Numbered from the stretch's first letter, positions 8,306 through 15,875 are shown. The stretch: DNA of 22,482 bases from an uncultured Oscillospiraceae bacterium (GCA_900757695.1 CAAEOU010000200.1:1-22482), one strand, 5' to 3'. Made by a program: numbers and translations. Notes: generated by a model not told the origin, from the sequence alone.

Positions 8306-10174
8306 TTACTGGGCATACACTGCCCCGAAGGGACAGGCGCTCAGGCAGGCACCGCATTTGATGCACTTGCCGGTATCAATGGAAAACGGATGCTTGATCT
8401 GGCCGGTAATGGCAGAGGCGGGACATCCCCGGGCACATTTGGAGCAGCCCTTGCATTTTGTCTCGTCAATGTGGAAGCTGCGCAGCGAGGTGCAGACATG
8501 GGCGGGGCAGGTTTTATCCACAATGTGGGCCTCATATTCCCCACGGAAGGCACGAAGGGTGCTGACCACCGGCTTTGCGGCGCTCTTTCCAAGGCCGCAG
8601 AGGGCCGTATTGCTGACCATATCCGCCAGCTCTTCCAGCTGATCCAAATCGGACAGCGTGCCGTTTCCGGCCACGATCCGCTCCAGAATCTCCAGCATCC
8701 GGCGGGTGCCCTCCCGGCAGGGGACGCATTTGCCGCAGCTCTCCCGCTGGGTAAAGCTCATGAAGAAGCGGGCTACCTCCACCATGCAGGTGTCCTCGTC
8801 CATGACCACCAGACCGCCAGACCCGATCATGGCGCCGATTTTGGTGAGGGAGTCGAAATCCATGGGGCTGTCCAGCTGACTTTCCACCAGACATCCGCCG
8901 GAGGGGCCGCCGATTTGCACAGCCTTAAACTGCTTGCCGTCCCGGATGCCGCCGCCGATATCAAAGATCACTTCCCGAAGGGTGATGCCCATGGGTACTT
9001 CAATAAGTCCGGTGTTTACGACATTGCCGGTGAGGGCAAAGGCCTTGGTGCCGGGGCTGCTGGAGGTGCCGATGCTCCGATACCACTGAGCACCCCGGGA
9101 GATGATCATGGGGACGTTGGCATAAGTCTCTACATTATTGAGGACGGTAGGCTTTTCCCAAAGTCCTTTTTCTACAGTTCTGGGAGGCTTGACCCGGGGC
9201 ATACCACGCTTTCCCTCAATGGATGCGGTGAGCGCAGAGCCCTCACCGCAGACAAATGCACCGGCACCCCGGTTGATGTGCAGACGGAAGGAGAAGTCTG
9301 TGCCGAGAATGTTGTCCCCCAATAGTCCCAATTCCTCTGCCTGCGCAATGGCGGTTTTCAGCCGATGGATTGCCAGCGGATATTCGGCCCGGACGTAGAT
9401 ATAGCCCTCCTGCGCCCCTACGGCCAGTGCGGCGATCATCATGCCCTCGATCATCCGATGGGGATCCCCCTCCATGATGCTCCGGTCCATAAAGGCACCG
9501 GGATCGCCCTCGTCACCGTTGCAGACCACATAGCGGGTGGTCTCCTGCTGGCGGGACACCTGACTCCATTTCCTCCCGGTGGGGAAGCCTGCACCGCCAC
9601 GGCCACGAAGACCGGATTCCGAAATGGTGTCGATGATGGATTCCGGGGTCATCTCGAACATGGCGGTCTCCAATGCGGAATAGGCCCCGGCGGCCAGTGC
9701 GTCTTCAATGTGCTCTGCATCGATATGGCCGCAGTTTTTCAGCACCAGACGGGTCTGCTTGGCGTAGAAGGGAATTTCCTCCTGGGTCTCATAGACCTTG
9801 CCGCCGGAGTGGAACATCAGCCGCTCTACAGGCTCTCCCCGGAGCACGGTCTTTTCAAAGATCTCCTGACAGTCCTCCGGCTTAACCTTTAAGTAGAGGT
9901 AGTGATAGGGCTCAATGCGTACCAGGGGGCCCATTTCGCAGAAGCCATGGCAGCCGCTGGTTTTTACGCTGGTGTGGGCGATCTCGGCGCCGAACGCTAC
10001 CTGTGCGTCTTCCAGATGCTCTGTAAGCTCCAGCATTTTAGCATAGATCTGATCGGCGCCGCCTGCGAGACATCCCGTGCCGCCGCAGACGAGGATCTTA
10101 CACTTTTGTCCCCGCAGACGCATCTCACATTCCTGACGGAGGTGCCGGAGATCATCTCTCGACTGTAATTTCAT
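8306..10174 (-). CDS. hydB: Hydrogenase NADH-binding subunit, NuoF-like
   Basis: A 622-residue flavoprotein subunit. Domains in order: a thioredoxin-like 2Fe-2S domain (Cys30, 35, 75, 79), the FMN/NADH-binding NuoF core (GRGGAGFPTGRKW 191-203, NGDEGDPGAFMDR 219-231, then GAGAFVCGEGSALTAS), a SLBB-like region, the ESCGKCVPCREG 4Fe-4S motif, and two C-terminal ferredoxin clusters (CKGCSKCARGCP and CIKCGACLSACP). This is the standard build of HydB in trimeric [FeFe] hydrogenases, which contains the flavin where NAD(H) electrons enter and where bifurcation is thought to occur. The start ATG overlaps the hydC stop as ATGA. SD for hydA is embedded in its stop region, so all three genes are tightly coupled. 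Confidence 0.95.
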   Translation of the reverse strand: MKLQSRDDLRHLRQECEMRLRGQKCKILVCGGTGCLAGGADQIYAKMLELTEHLEDAQVAFGAEIAHTSVKTSGCHGFCEMGPLVRIEPYHYLYLKVKPEDCQEIFEKTVLRGEPVERLMFHSGGKVYETQEEIPFYAKQTRLVLKNCGHIDAEHIEDALAAGAYSALETAMFEMTPESIIDTISESGLRGRGGAGFPTGRKWSQVSRQQETTRYVVCNGDEGDPGAFMDRSIMEGDPHRMIEGMMIAALAVGAQEGYIYVRAEYPLAIHRLKTAIAQAEELGLLGDNILGTDFSFRLHINRGAGAFVCGEGSALTASIEGKRGMPRVKPPRTVEKGLWEKPTVLNNVETYANVPMIISRGAQWYRSIGTSSSPGTKAFALTGNVVNTGLIEVPMGITLREVIFDIGGGIRDGKQFKAVQIGGPSGGCLVESQLDSPMDFDSLTKIGAMIGSGGLVVMDEDTCMVEVARFFMSFTQRESCGKCVPCREGTRRMLEILERIVAGNGTLSDLDQLEELADMVSNTALCGLGKSAAKPVVSTLRAFRGEYEAHIVDKTCPAHVCTSLRSFHIDETKCKGCSKCARGCPASAITGQIKHPFSIDTGKCIKCGACLSACPFGAVYAQ

Positions 10175-10650
10175 GCTTCCTTCCCCCTTAGCTCTTTGAT
10201 GACGGCACGAATCTTGTCCGGTGACATCTGCGGATAGACCTGCTCATTGATGGTCAGGGCAGGAGCGAGACCACAGGCACCCAGACAGGATACCGTCTCC
10301 ACAGTGAACAGCATATCATCCGTGGTGTGCTTGTCGGCGCTGAGCCCCAGATCCTGATACAGCGCTTCCAAAATTGGTACGGAGCTGCGCACATGGCAGG
10401 CGGTTCCATCGCAGACTTTGATGACATATTTGCCCTTGGCCTCGAAAGAGAAGTTTACATAAAAGCTGGCTACACTGTAGGCTTTGGCTTCGGAAATGCC
10501 GATTTTCCGGGCCACATAGGTGAGAAGCTCCGGGGGAAGGTAGCCGTACAGTTCCTGAATGTCCTGAATGACAGGAATCAGGGCACGCTCCCCGGCGGGA
10601 TAGTTTTTGAGAATGGTATCGACCTGTGTGTAATAGGATGGATCCAACAT
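10171..10650 (-). CDS. hydC: Hydrogenase 2Fe-2S subunit, NuoE-like
   Basis: A 159-residue NuoE-family protein with a helical N-terminal part and a thioredoxin-like 2Fe-2S domain. Cluster ligands are Cys80 and Cys85 (VCDGTACHVRSS) and Cys122 and Cys126 (SCLGACGLAP). IQELYGYLPPELL and SVASFYVNFSF are typical of the helical region. Start 10650 (MLDPSYYTQ) is preferred to ATG 10665 because GGAGG lies eight bases upstream of it, inside what would be the longer start. It shuttles electrons from the flavin subunit to HydA and is the first gene of the operon. Family length is about 155-165 residues, so it is complete. Confidence 0.94.
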   Translation of the reverse strand: MLDPSYYTQVDTILKNYPAGERALIPVIQDIQELYGYLPPELLTYVARKIGISEAKAYSVASFYVNFSFEAKGKYVIKVCDGTACHVRSSVPILEALYQDLGLSADKHTTDDMLFTVETVSCLGACGLAPALTINEQVYPQMSPDKIRAVIKELRGKEA

Positions 10651-10731
10651 GCAATCAGCCTCCATAGCCCGGGAAGACCGGTGCTATTTATTTTCATCCG
10701 GCGTCTCAAAGGCGGCAGATGGAATAAGGCT

Positions 10732-10760
10732 ATTATAGGCGCTTGCAGAGGTTCCTGCAA
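10732..10760 (-). promoter_or_regulatory. Sigma-70 promoter of the hydCBA operon
   Basis: Read on the - strand there is a TTGCAG -35 box (10755-10760), a 17-base spacer and a perfect TATAAT -10 box (10732-10737). It stands about 80 bases before the hydC start. The -35 lies inside a dyad TTGCAG-N6-CTGCAA (10743-10760), which could be a second operator. Assigned by eye. Confidence 0.75.
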
Positions 10761-10765
10761 GGAAA

Positions 10766-10783
10766 TTGTGAAAAAATTAACAA
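10766..10783. promoter_or_regulatory. Rex-type redox operator upstream of hydCBA
   Basis: The 18-mer TTGTGAAAAAATTAACAA fits the known Rex operator form TTGTGAA-N4-TTCACAA / TTGTTAA-N4-TTAACAA, with one departure from perfect dyad symmetry. It begins five bases upstream of the hyd -35 box. Rex is a repressor released by a high NADH/NAD+ ratio and commonly controls fermentative and hydrogenase genes in Clostridia. No rex gene is in the window. Confidence 0.75.
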
Positions 10784-10885
10784 ATAAATCGCGAAAATGT
10801 AAAACGAATGCGAAACAGGGGGCAGGCGGCCCGTGGGTGCCCACCGACGGCAGGCTTCTGGGCAGAGCTCTGTGGGGACAAATGG

Positions 10886-10913
10886 AAAAAACCAGCCCGT
10901 GTTGGGCTGGTTT
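10886..10913 (-). terminator. Terminator after the TetR-like gene
   Basis: On the - strand, a 10-bp stem (AAACCAGCCC and its complement, 10889-10898 with 10904-10913) with a 5-base loop is followed by six T residues. It lies about 45 bases beyond the regulator stop at 10957. The 10651-10956 gap holds this terminator, the hyd promoter and the Rex site; nothing else was seen in it. Confidence 0.85.
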
Positions 10914-10956
10914 GGGTTACAGTGTGATTTCCTTTTGCCGGAGAAAATGCCTGCTT

Positions 10957-11550
10957 TCATAACGCCTCCTGACTGGGCATGGCGCATGCCTGCATGATGA
11001 AGATAATGTGCTCAATGGGATCGGCACAGTCCGCTTTGAGCCACTGGGCGATGATTGCCATCAACCCGTGAATATAGAATGCCATGCGATAGGCCCTGTC
11101 TGCCTCGGGTATGCCGAAGCGTTCCAGAATCGGTGAGAAAACATGGCGGCACATCCGATCATAGGCATCCGAAAGTCCCAGCAGCTGAGCATTCTCTGTC
11201 GCTGTACGGAAAAGCCGACGGTGCTGCCGGATGTAGCTGAGGTACGGCTTCAGATATTCCGGCGTGACGAGGTAAAGCTCATCGGTGGGACAGGTGCGCA
11301 GCTTTGCAACAAAGGCGGCAGCGTCCTTTTTCATGTAGTCCAGAAACTGCTGATTGATGTATGAGGCGCTTTCGGACAAAAGATCGTATATGGTTTCATA
11401 GTGAAGATAAAATGTGGAGCGGTTGACACCTGCTGCCGCACAGATCTCCTTGACTGTGATGTAGGCAAAGTCCTTCTTTTCCAGAAGTGCCAGAAAAGCC
11501 TCGTCCATTTTGACGGCGGTAGAAAAATATTTGCTTTCGGATCGATTCAA
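10957..11550 (-). CDS. TetR/AcrR-family transcriptional regulator
   Basis: A protein of 197 residues if started at TTG 11550, with AGAAGG about eight bases upstream. The TTG start gives MNRSESKYFSTAVKMDEAFL, a plausible TetR N-terminus; no ATG fits before it unless translation begins inside the upstream gene (ATG 11604). The DNA-binding helix-turn-helix spans about residues 31-50 (ITVKEICAAAGVNRSTFYLH) and matches the TetR N-terminal domain very well, in the subgroup with STFYLHY. The rest is an all-helical ligand-binding part with no recognisable ligand. The gene is last in a three-gene operon, four bases after the stop of the membrane protein gene, so it probably controls that operon. The ligand is unknown. 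Confidence 0.87.
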   Translation of the reverse strand: MNRSESKYFSTAVKMDEAFLALLEKKDFAYITVKEICAAAGVNRSTFYLHYETIYDLLSESASYINQQFLDYMKKDAAAFVAKLRTCPTDELYLVTPEYLKPYLSYIRQHRRLFRTATENAQLLGLSDAYDRMCRHVFSPILERFGIPEADRAYRMAFYIHGLMAIIAQWLKADCADPIEHIIFIMQACAMPSQEAL

Positions 11551-11554
11551 AGGA

Positions 11555-12437
11555 TCACACCTTCTTTCGCAGGTTTCTGCTGCGAAGCAGCATAGAAAGG
11601 GCAATTAGGATCACAAAGCCGTAGACAAACCCACCGGTGATGGCGTTCATCATTCTGCGGTAGTCCTCACCGTTTTCGGAAAAGCGGGAGATCATTGCTG
11701 TCTGAAGGCCGAGAATTGACATCATTGCCGATACAAGGTTTAATACCTTGGCGGCGGAAAGGATCGGGCTGCCCAGCCTGCGGAATTTTACAAGATTGAT
11801 GACAGCGGTTGTCATGGTGTAAAAGGTGTAGAGGGCGGAAAGATAGATCACGTACCCCGGATAGGAAAAGCCGGAGTTTGTCTGCACCATCAGGAGGATC
11901 ATGACACCCATGGGAATGTTCAGCAGAAACAGTAGCCACGCTGTCTGGCGGTAGCCGCAATATTCCGTATTTGCATTGCGATGCCGATAACAAATAACCA
12001 GATAGGCACGCAGACCGCCCAGTACCAGATAGTAAACTGCCATGGAAATAAACCATACAGAGGCATATCGGATCCCGGTAATGACCCGGAAAACAACATA
12101 AAAGAAGTTGATGACCATCCCCTGATAAATGCTGATGTTACCACGGAAGGCGAGATCATTCAAGTATTTTCCGCCAAATTCAGTCTGCGTCAATCTCCGT
12201 ACCGCCCGGCTGCTATGAAAAGTCCTGCGGAGTCTTCGGAGAAAAACGGGGGCTGCTGCGCACCATATTGCAAGGGAATACGCCGACAAACAGTAGATCC
12301 CATATGCCAGCGGATTTTCCGTACGCTGAGACACAAAGAGGAAGACCAGTGCCGCAAAGGACAGCGGGGGGGACAACAAGCAGTACCCATTTGGCGGGAA
12401 AGAGCAGTTTCCGGAAGATCGGCTTCCCATGCTGCAT
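11555..12437 (-). pseudogene. Multi-spanning membrane protein, frameshifted at a C7 tract
   Basis: The N-terminus reads in one frame from ATG 12437 (MQHGKPIFRKLLFPAKWVLL) and the rest in another. The frames meet at seven C residues (- strand; 12366-12372). Removing one C gives KWVLLVVPPLSFAALVF, a continuous membrane helix, and an intact protein of about 293 residues. Several more hydrophobic segments follow, including FVVFRVITG, AVYYLVLGGLRAYLVI, AWLLFLLNIPMGVMILLMV and FVYGFVILIALSMLL, giving about seven helices. I recognise no named domain. It starts two bases after the stop of the upstream membrane protein and ends four bases before the TetR-like gene. The break may be a true mutation, a phase-variable switch or a sequencing error; the downstream frame otherwise looks intact. 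Confidence 0.72.
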
Positions 12438-12439
12438 AC

Positions 12440-12793
12440 TTACCGTTCGCTGATCCCCTTGGCCAGCTCCATGATCTCAAAGGCGTATTTCTTCTTCCCA
12501 TTTGCCAGCAGCTTTTTATAGATCGGATAATTGACGCCCATGCCGATCATGCCGATGATACCGATGACAATGCCCAGTACGAAGCTGCCGGTGGTGCCGC
12601 TGCCGATCTGGCCCATGGCGAGGCACATTCCGGTGCCGAAAATCAGTGCTGCGATGATGCCGAAGGTATAGGTGAAAATGGTGGCGGGGAGTTTTGCTTT
12701 TGCATCCAGCTTCCGGAGCGCAACGACCTTGGAGGTGTCCTTGGGTGCGTACTCGTTAGCAAGCTGTTCTGCGTAGATCTTATCTGTATTCAT
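12440..12793 (-). CDS. Small two-helix membrane protein, function unknown
   Basis: A protein of 117 residues with a charged N-terminus (MNTDKIYAEQLANEYAPKDTSKVVALRKLDAKAK), two hydrophobic helices at about 37-59 and 66-88 rich in Gly and Ile, and a charged tail (KKLLANGKKKYAFEIMELAKGISER). Homologues in Clostridia exist, sometimes labelled dihydropteridine reductase, but nothing in this sequence supports such an enzyme. A strong AAGGAGG lies nine bases before ATG 12793. It is the first gene of the operon that continues with a larger membrane protein and a TetR-like regulator, suggesting a regulated membrane function such as stress response or export. That function is inference only. Confidence 0.78.
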   Translation of the reverse strand: MNTDKIYAEQLANEYAPKDTSKVVALRKLDAKAKLPATIFTYTFGIIAALIFGTGMCLAMGQIGSGTTGSFVLGIVIGIIGMIGMGVNYPIYKKLLANGKKKYAFEIMELAKGISER

Positions 12794-12852
12794 GGCGAAT
12801 TGCCTCCTTCATTTGATGTCTCTATGATATCAGACTGGAAGCAAAACCAGAA

Positions 12853-12876
12853 CAACACAGCGGAACTTTTGTGTTG
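12853..12876. promoter_or_regulatory. Inverted repeat upstream of the TetR operon
   Basis: CAACACA (12853-12859) and TGTGTTG (12870-12876) are perfect arms separated by ten bases. A weak - strand promoter (TTCTGG, 17 bases, TATCAT) lies just downstream toward the gene at 12793. The repeat could be the operator of the TetR-like regulator, or a weak terminator for the ABC operon ending at 12911; no other terminator is visible there. Confidence 0.4.
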
Positions 12877-12910
12877 ATTCCAGGCGAAAACAAAGGCAGA
12901 ACCGGTGAGA

Positions 12911-13567
12911 TCAGCCGATATCCACTGCTTCAAACCGTTTCATGGAGGCCCGGCAGGACAGAATGGAGGTCCCGATATAAATGATCAGCGCAATTGCAAA
13001 AAGCAGCCACATTGCGCCGTTTCCCGCAGCGGCGGTATCATTCAAGAATTCCAGCCCGGGGATATGGTGCAGAGTCTCCGCAGCCGTGATCAAAAGGAAG
13101 GCGGCAATGGAAAAAAGCAAAAATGGCTTGCCGTATCGATCGGCTGTTTTGAAAAATCCACCCAAAAACAGTCCGTTAAACAGTGCAAATACAAGCAGGT
13201 TCCCGGCCAGAAAAAACGAATTGGCATTCATCATGGCGTTCTGGGTATAAGGGGCCGCATCGGCCAGTACTGTCATGCGGAAGAATGTCAATATCACCGT
13301 GATCGTAAAGCTGAGCATTTGGATCAGCAGGGTAAAACCGTATTTTGCTTTTACCACATCGGTCTTTTTGACGGGGAGCAGGACGGTGTATAGAATATCG
13401 TTGTTTGCGCAGGCACTTTGAAAGGACTGAAATATCCCAAAACAGATAAAGAATGCGCCTACAAGAATGGGATACCCCGGGATCATTGCCATTGTGGAAA
13501 ACAAAATGAAAACAAAGGTAATCGGGGCAGCCGAAAGCATAAGCTCCTTACGCATCAAACTTTTCAT
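12911..13567 (-). CDS. ABC-2 type transporter permease
   Basis: A 218-residue membrane protein from ATG 13567 (MKSLMRKELMLSAAP), with AGGAGG six bases upstream; the open frame reaches farther back but overlaps the ATPase gene out of frame. It shows about six hydrophobic segments, among them ITFVFILFSTMAMIPGYPILVGAFFICFG and the C-terminal AMWLLFAIALIIYIGTSIL. The NDILYTVLLPVKKTDVVKAKY segment is typical of small ABC-2 permeases near HTH-regulated ATPases in Bacillota. The gene overlaps the ATPase gene by 20 bases. It should form a homodimeric exporter with that ATPase; substrate unknown, with lantibiotic or stress-compound export as a guess from related operons. Confidence 0.85.
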   Translation of the reverse strand: MKSLMRKELMLSAAPITFVFILFSTMAMIPGYPILVGAFFICFGIFQSFQSACANNDILYTVLLPVKKTDVVKAKYGFTLLIQMLSFTITVILTFFRMTVLADAAPYTQNAMMNANSFFLAGNLLVFALFNGLFLGGFFKTADRYGKPFLLFSIAAFLLITAAETLHHIPGLEFLNDTAAAGNGAMWLLFAIALIIYIGTSILSCRASMKRFEAVDIG

Positions 13568-14291
13568 GAAGCGCCTCCTTTTCAAAATGAACCATGATCT
13601 CCTCCAGATTTGTCCCGATTCCCTGCTCCCGGCACTGCTGAATATAAAGCTCCATTGGTCCAGTGAACGCCATTTTCCCCTTTCGGATATAGGTGATCGC
13701 ATCGGCACATTTGTCCAGATCGGAGGTGATGTGGGTGGAGAACAAAATGGCAACGCCCTCTCTGGCCAGATAGCGGAATATCTCCAGAAGCGCTTCTCTG
13801 GATACAGGGTCCAGCCCACTGGTGGGCTCATCCAATATCAGCAGCTTTGCCCCATGGGAAAGCGCAATGGCCAGATTCAGCTTTACCCGCATTCCCTGAG
13901 AAAGCTGCGCAGGCGTTTTCTCGGCATCCAGATCAAAGAGCTTGGCGTATTTTTTGTATAATACATCGCTCCAACTCCCGTAAAAGGTCTTGGTGATGTG
14001 CACAATGTCCCGGAGCTTTTTCTTTTTATAGTAGTCTACAGCACCACCGGCATAGCCGATCTGCTCCTTGATATTGGCCTCATGGTCTCTGAGATTTTGA
14101 CCGAAATACAGAATCTCCCCACCGGAAATAGGGGTCAGATTCAGAATGGATTTCATTGTGGTGGTCTTTCCGGCGCCATTGCGGCCGATCAAGCCCATAA
14201 TCATGCCGCTTTCCACTTCAAATGAGAGGTCATCCAATGTGAATTTTTCGTATTCTTTTGTCAGATGACGTACCGATAATATGACGCTCAT
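13548..14291 (-). CDS. ABC transporter ATP-binding protein
   Basis: A 247-residue ABC ATPase. Walker A is GRNGAGKTTT (36-45), the signature is LSQGM (130-134), Walker B with D-loop is LLILDEPTSGLD (150-161), and the switch His is His187 in STHITSD. It resembles the BcrA/YtrB group that powers ABC-2 exporters. The start ATG 14291 overlaps the regulator stop as ATGA, and the end overlaps the permease gene by 20 bases, so the three proteins are co-made. The LSQGM signature replaces the more usual LSGGQ, as is common in this group. Confidence 0.93.
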   Translation of the reverse strand: MSVILSVRHLTKEYEKFTLDDLSFEVESGMIMGLIGRNGAGKTTTMKSILNLTPISGGEILYFGQNLRDHEANIKEQIGYAGGAVDYYKKKKLRDIVHITKTFYGSWSDVLYKKYAKLFDLDAEKTPAQLSQGMRVKLNLAIALSHGAKLLILDEPTSGLDPVSREALLEIFRYLAREGVAILFSTHITSDLDKCADAITYIRKGKMAFTGPMELYIQQCREQGIGTNLEEIMVHFEKEALHEKFDA

Positions 14292-14713
14292 CGATTTTTT
14301 TCCTCCGATGCCATGGCCAGCAGATCCATAAGCCCTTTTTCCTTGATGATGGCTATGCCCTGTCCTTCGTCCCCCAGTACGATCAGGTTCTCGCCGGGCT
14401 GAATGTTAAAAATCTTTCTGGCCCGGGCAGGAATCACGATCTGCCCCTTCTCACCGACCTTGACGGAGCCGAACATATGCTTGCCCTTGGGCGGGATTTG
14501 CAGCCCACGATGATCGGCTGGATCATAGTTTACCAGATCATCCAGAGAGACACCAAAGACATCAGCGATGGCCTTGCTTCTTTCGATATCTGGAAGAGAT
14601 TCCCCGGTCTCGTACTTGGAAAGCGTCTGCCTGGTGACACCGATTTTATCCGCTAGCTCCTCCTGAGAGATATGATGGAGCTTCCGCAGCGCAATCAAAT
14701 TATCCCGAAACAT
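14288..14713 (-). CDS. HTH (XRE)-AbrB fusion regulator
   Basis: A 141-residue fusion. The N-terminal XRE helix-turn-helix domain covers about residues 6-60 (IALRKLHHISQEELADKIGV, then TRQTLSKYETGESLPD). A short linker leads to a C-terminal AbrB/SpoVT swapped-hairpin domain at about 82-125 (SVKVGEKGQIVIPARARKIF, NIQPGENLIVLGDEGQGI). The start MFRDN at 14713 is chosen because AGAGGAGG lies nine bases upstream. Two different DNA-binding folds in one small protein suggest a dimer with a composite operator. It is first in the operon with the ABC exporter and probably senses stress or autoregulates. The same fusion is known in other Clostridia. Confidence 0.9.
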   Translation of the reverse strand: MFRDNLIALRKLHHISQEELADKIGVTRQTLSKYETGESLPDIERSKAIADVFGVSLDDLVNYDPADHRGLQIPPKGKHMFGSVKVGEKGQIVIPARARKIFNIQPGENLIVLGDEGQGIAIIKEKGLMDLLAMASEEKNR

Positions 14714-14761
14714 AATAGTCTGCCTCCTCTTATTTTTCATACGTTTGCTATGATTGTTAAC

Positions 14762-14791
14762 ATTATAATCGGGAAGGGGGATCAATGTCTA
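14762..14791 (-). promoter_or_regulatory. Promoter of the regulator/ABC exporter operon
   Basis: Read on the - strand: TAGACA (14786-14791), 18 bases, TATAAT (14762-14767). The -35 differs from consensus at one base. It lies about 50 bases before the regulator start, leaving a short leader with the AGAGGAGG ribosome site. Confidence 0.7.
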
Positions 14792-14922
14792 CCCGGGATA
14801 CTTGGCATTTTCACAACGGTTTTGTTCAAATTGGTTGCGCAACAGAGGGCGAGGGCGAAAAGTCAGGCGGATATAGTGAAATGGGTGCCGGATAAAAGCA
14901 CACAAATGGACGAAGGCGGCCG

Positions 14923-14975
14923 AAAAACCTGATCGGTTTTCGACCGCCTAGAGGCAAAGGGCAATGTCCTTTGCC
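14923..14975 (-). terminator. Two adjacent stem-loops downstream of the truncated sensor
   Basis: One imperfect stem pairs AGGCGGcCGAAAA with its near-complement about 14924-14952. A second pairs AGGCAAAGG with CCTTTGCCT just right of it (about 14953-14975). Both follow the stop at 15007 on the - strand, but neither has a good T-tract there. The rest of 14792-15006 holds nothing recognisable except a 10-bp palindrome GTTGCGCAAC at 14834-14843. Confidence 0.4.
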
Positions 14976-15006
14976 TTTGCCGATGTTGCTTCTGTATCGT
15001 TCAAAG

Positions 15007-15708
15007 TCATAAAAATCCTTTATACAAGCCGGTGAGATGATCCAGAAAAATGGTTTCATTTTTCAGCGCTGTTGTAATACCGGCAATTGCAACTGCAATG
15101 GAGGTCCATGTAATGGCGATTTCAACAAATAGCGCTTGTACCACGACCCCAATCGCCACGGGCAGGAGAAACGTCTGCACCGGGAACAGCTTCAATGTGC
15201 CAATTTGCTTGCGGCGCATGGCATACAGATACAGACTGTCCAAAATATATAAAACTGCAAAGAGCAGAAACACGCCGTACAAAGGTCCCCTCTGGTATAC
15301 GCCGCCTTTATCGCTAAATACCAAGGGATAGAAAATATTGATGATCAATAGAAGACATGCGATCAGCCCGCCAATCCGGTAAATGATCTTACGCATTTTT
15401 GTAAAAGGGATGTTCATATGTGTCATTATAAACTGTGCCCATGTATAGCCAATCAGAACATTCCCAATAAAGAGCCATGATCCGCTCAGAAACACCAGAA
15501 TGTATAAAAGCATTCCGGAGCTGCCGTCCAAATAAAAAACGCAGAGATCTGCAACGTTGGAAATAGCCGTGATCACCATCATCCGCAGGATGATGCGCAT
15601 ATCTCTATCGTGGTTCTTTTTCTGACGGTTACTGAAATACAGTGTGTCGAGCAGCAACAGACTGATCAGGTTTGCTGTAAATACAGAAAACGAAAGGTTT
15701 GTATTCAT
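15007..15708 (-). pseudogene. Membrane sensor truncated at the start of a GGDEF domain
   Basis: A 233-residue protein with six or seven hydrophobic helices (for example FTANLISLLLLDTLYF, MVITAISNVADLCVFYL, FLLFAVLYILDSLYLYAM, VQTFLLPVAIGVVVQALF) ends LDHLTGLYKGFL-stop. D-x-L-T-G-L-Y-N-R-R is the normal opening of a diguanylate cyclase GGDEF domain, so the protein keeps the sensor half and only the first residues of the catalytic half. No GGDEF coding remains in any frame between here and the next gene. ATG 15708 has a weak AAGGG upstream. It is lower in GC than its neighbours. Likely a remnant of a c-di-GMP sensor cyclase made by deletion; it could still act as a membrane protein. Confidence 0.75.
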
Positions 15709-15748
15709 ATTAAGTTTACCCTTGGAATTCTAATTCATCCTCGTATCA

Positions 15749-15776
15749 ATTATATAAACAACCGCATACGATGCAA
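15749..15776 (-). promoter_or_regulatory. Promoter of the truncated sensor gene
   Basis: On the - strand, TTGCAT (15771-15776), 16 bases and TATAAT (15749-15754) stand about 40 bases before ATG 15708. The remaining 15777-15875 shows nothing recognisable. Confidence 0.55.
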
Positions 15777-15875
15777 CCCTCTTTGCGTAAGCACGGTATA
15801 GGATAATTGCAGGTTTGCAAAATATTCTTCCTGCTGCCTTTGCATGTATTTCAATGAAGAACTGCCATGAACGCA

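Noticed and set aside
6619..8361. A 580-codon open frame on the + strand opposite hydA
   Set aside because: It is the antisense of hydA, whose - strand product has every H-cluster motif. Long antisense frames arise from the GC-rich codon use here, and the + strand translation resembles no protein family.
10651..10956. A small RNA or riboswitch in the hydrogenase leader
   Set aside because: Apart from the terminator, promoter and dyads no conserved RNA pattern was seen; no tRNA or rRNA was recognised anywhere in the window.
13568..13831. An extended start for the ABC permease at 13831
   Set aside because: The extension is the ATPase gene read out of frame; AGGAGG precedes ATG 13567.
14745..14770. 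A second Rex site at TTGTTAAC near the ABC operon promoter
   Set aside because: Only one half-site is present; the other arm is the TATAAT box and does not match TTAACAA at the right distance.
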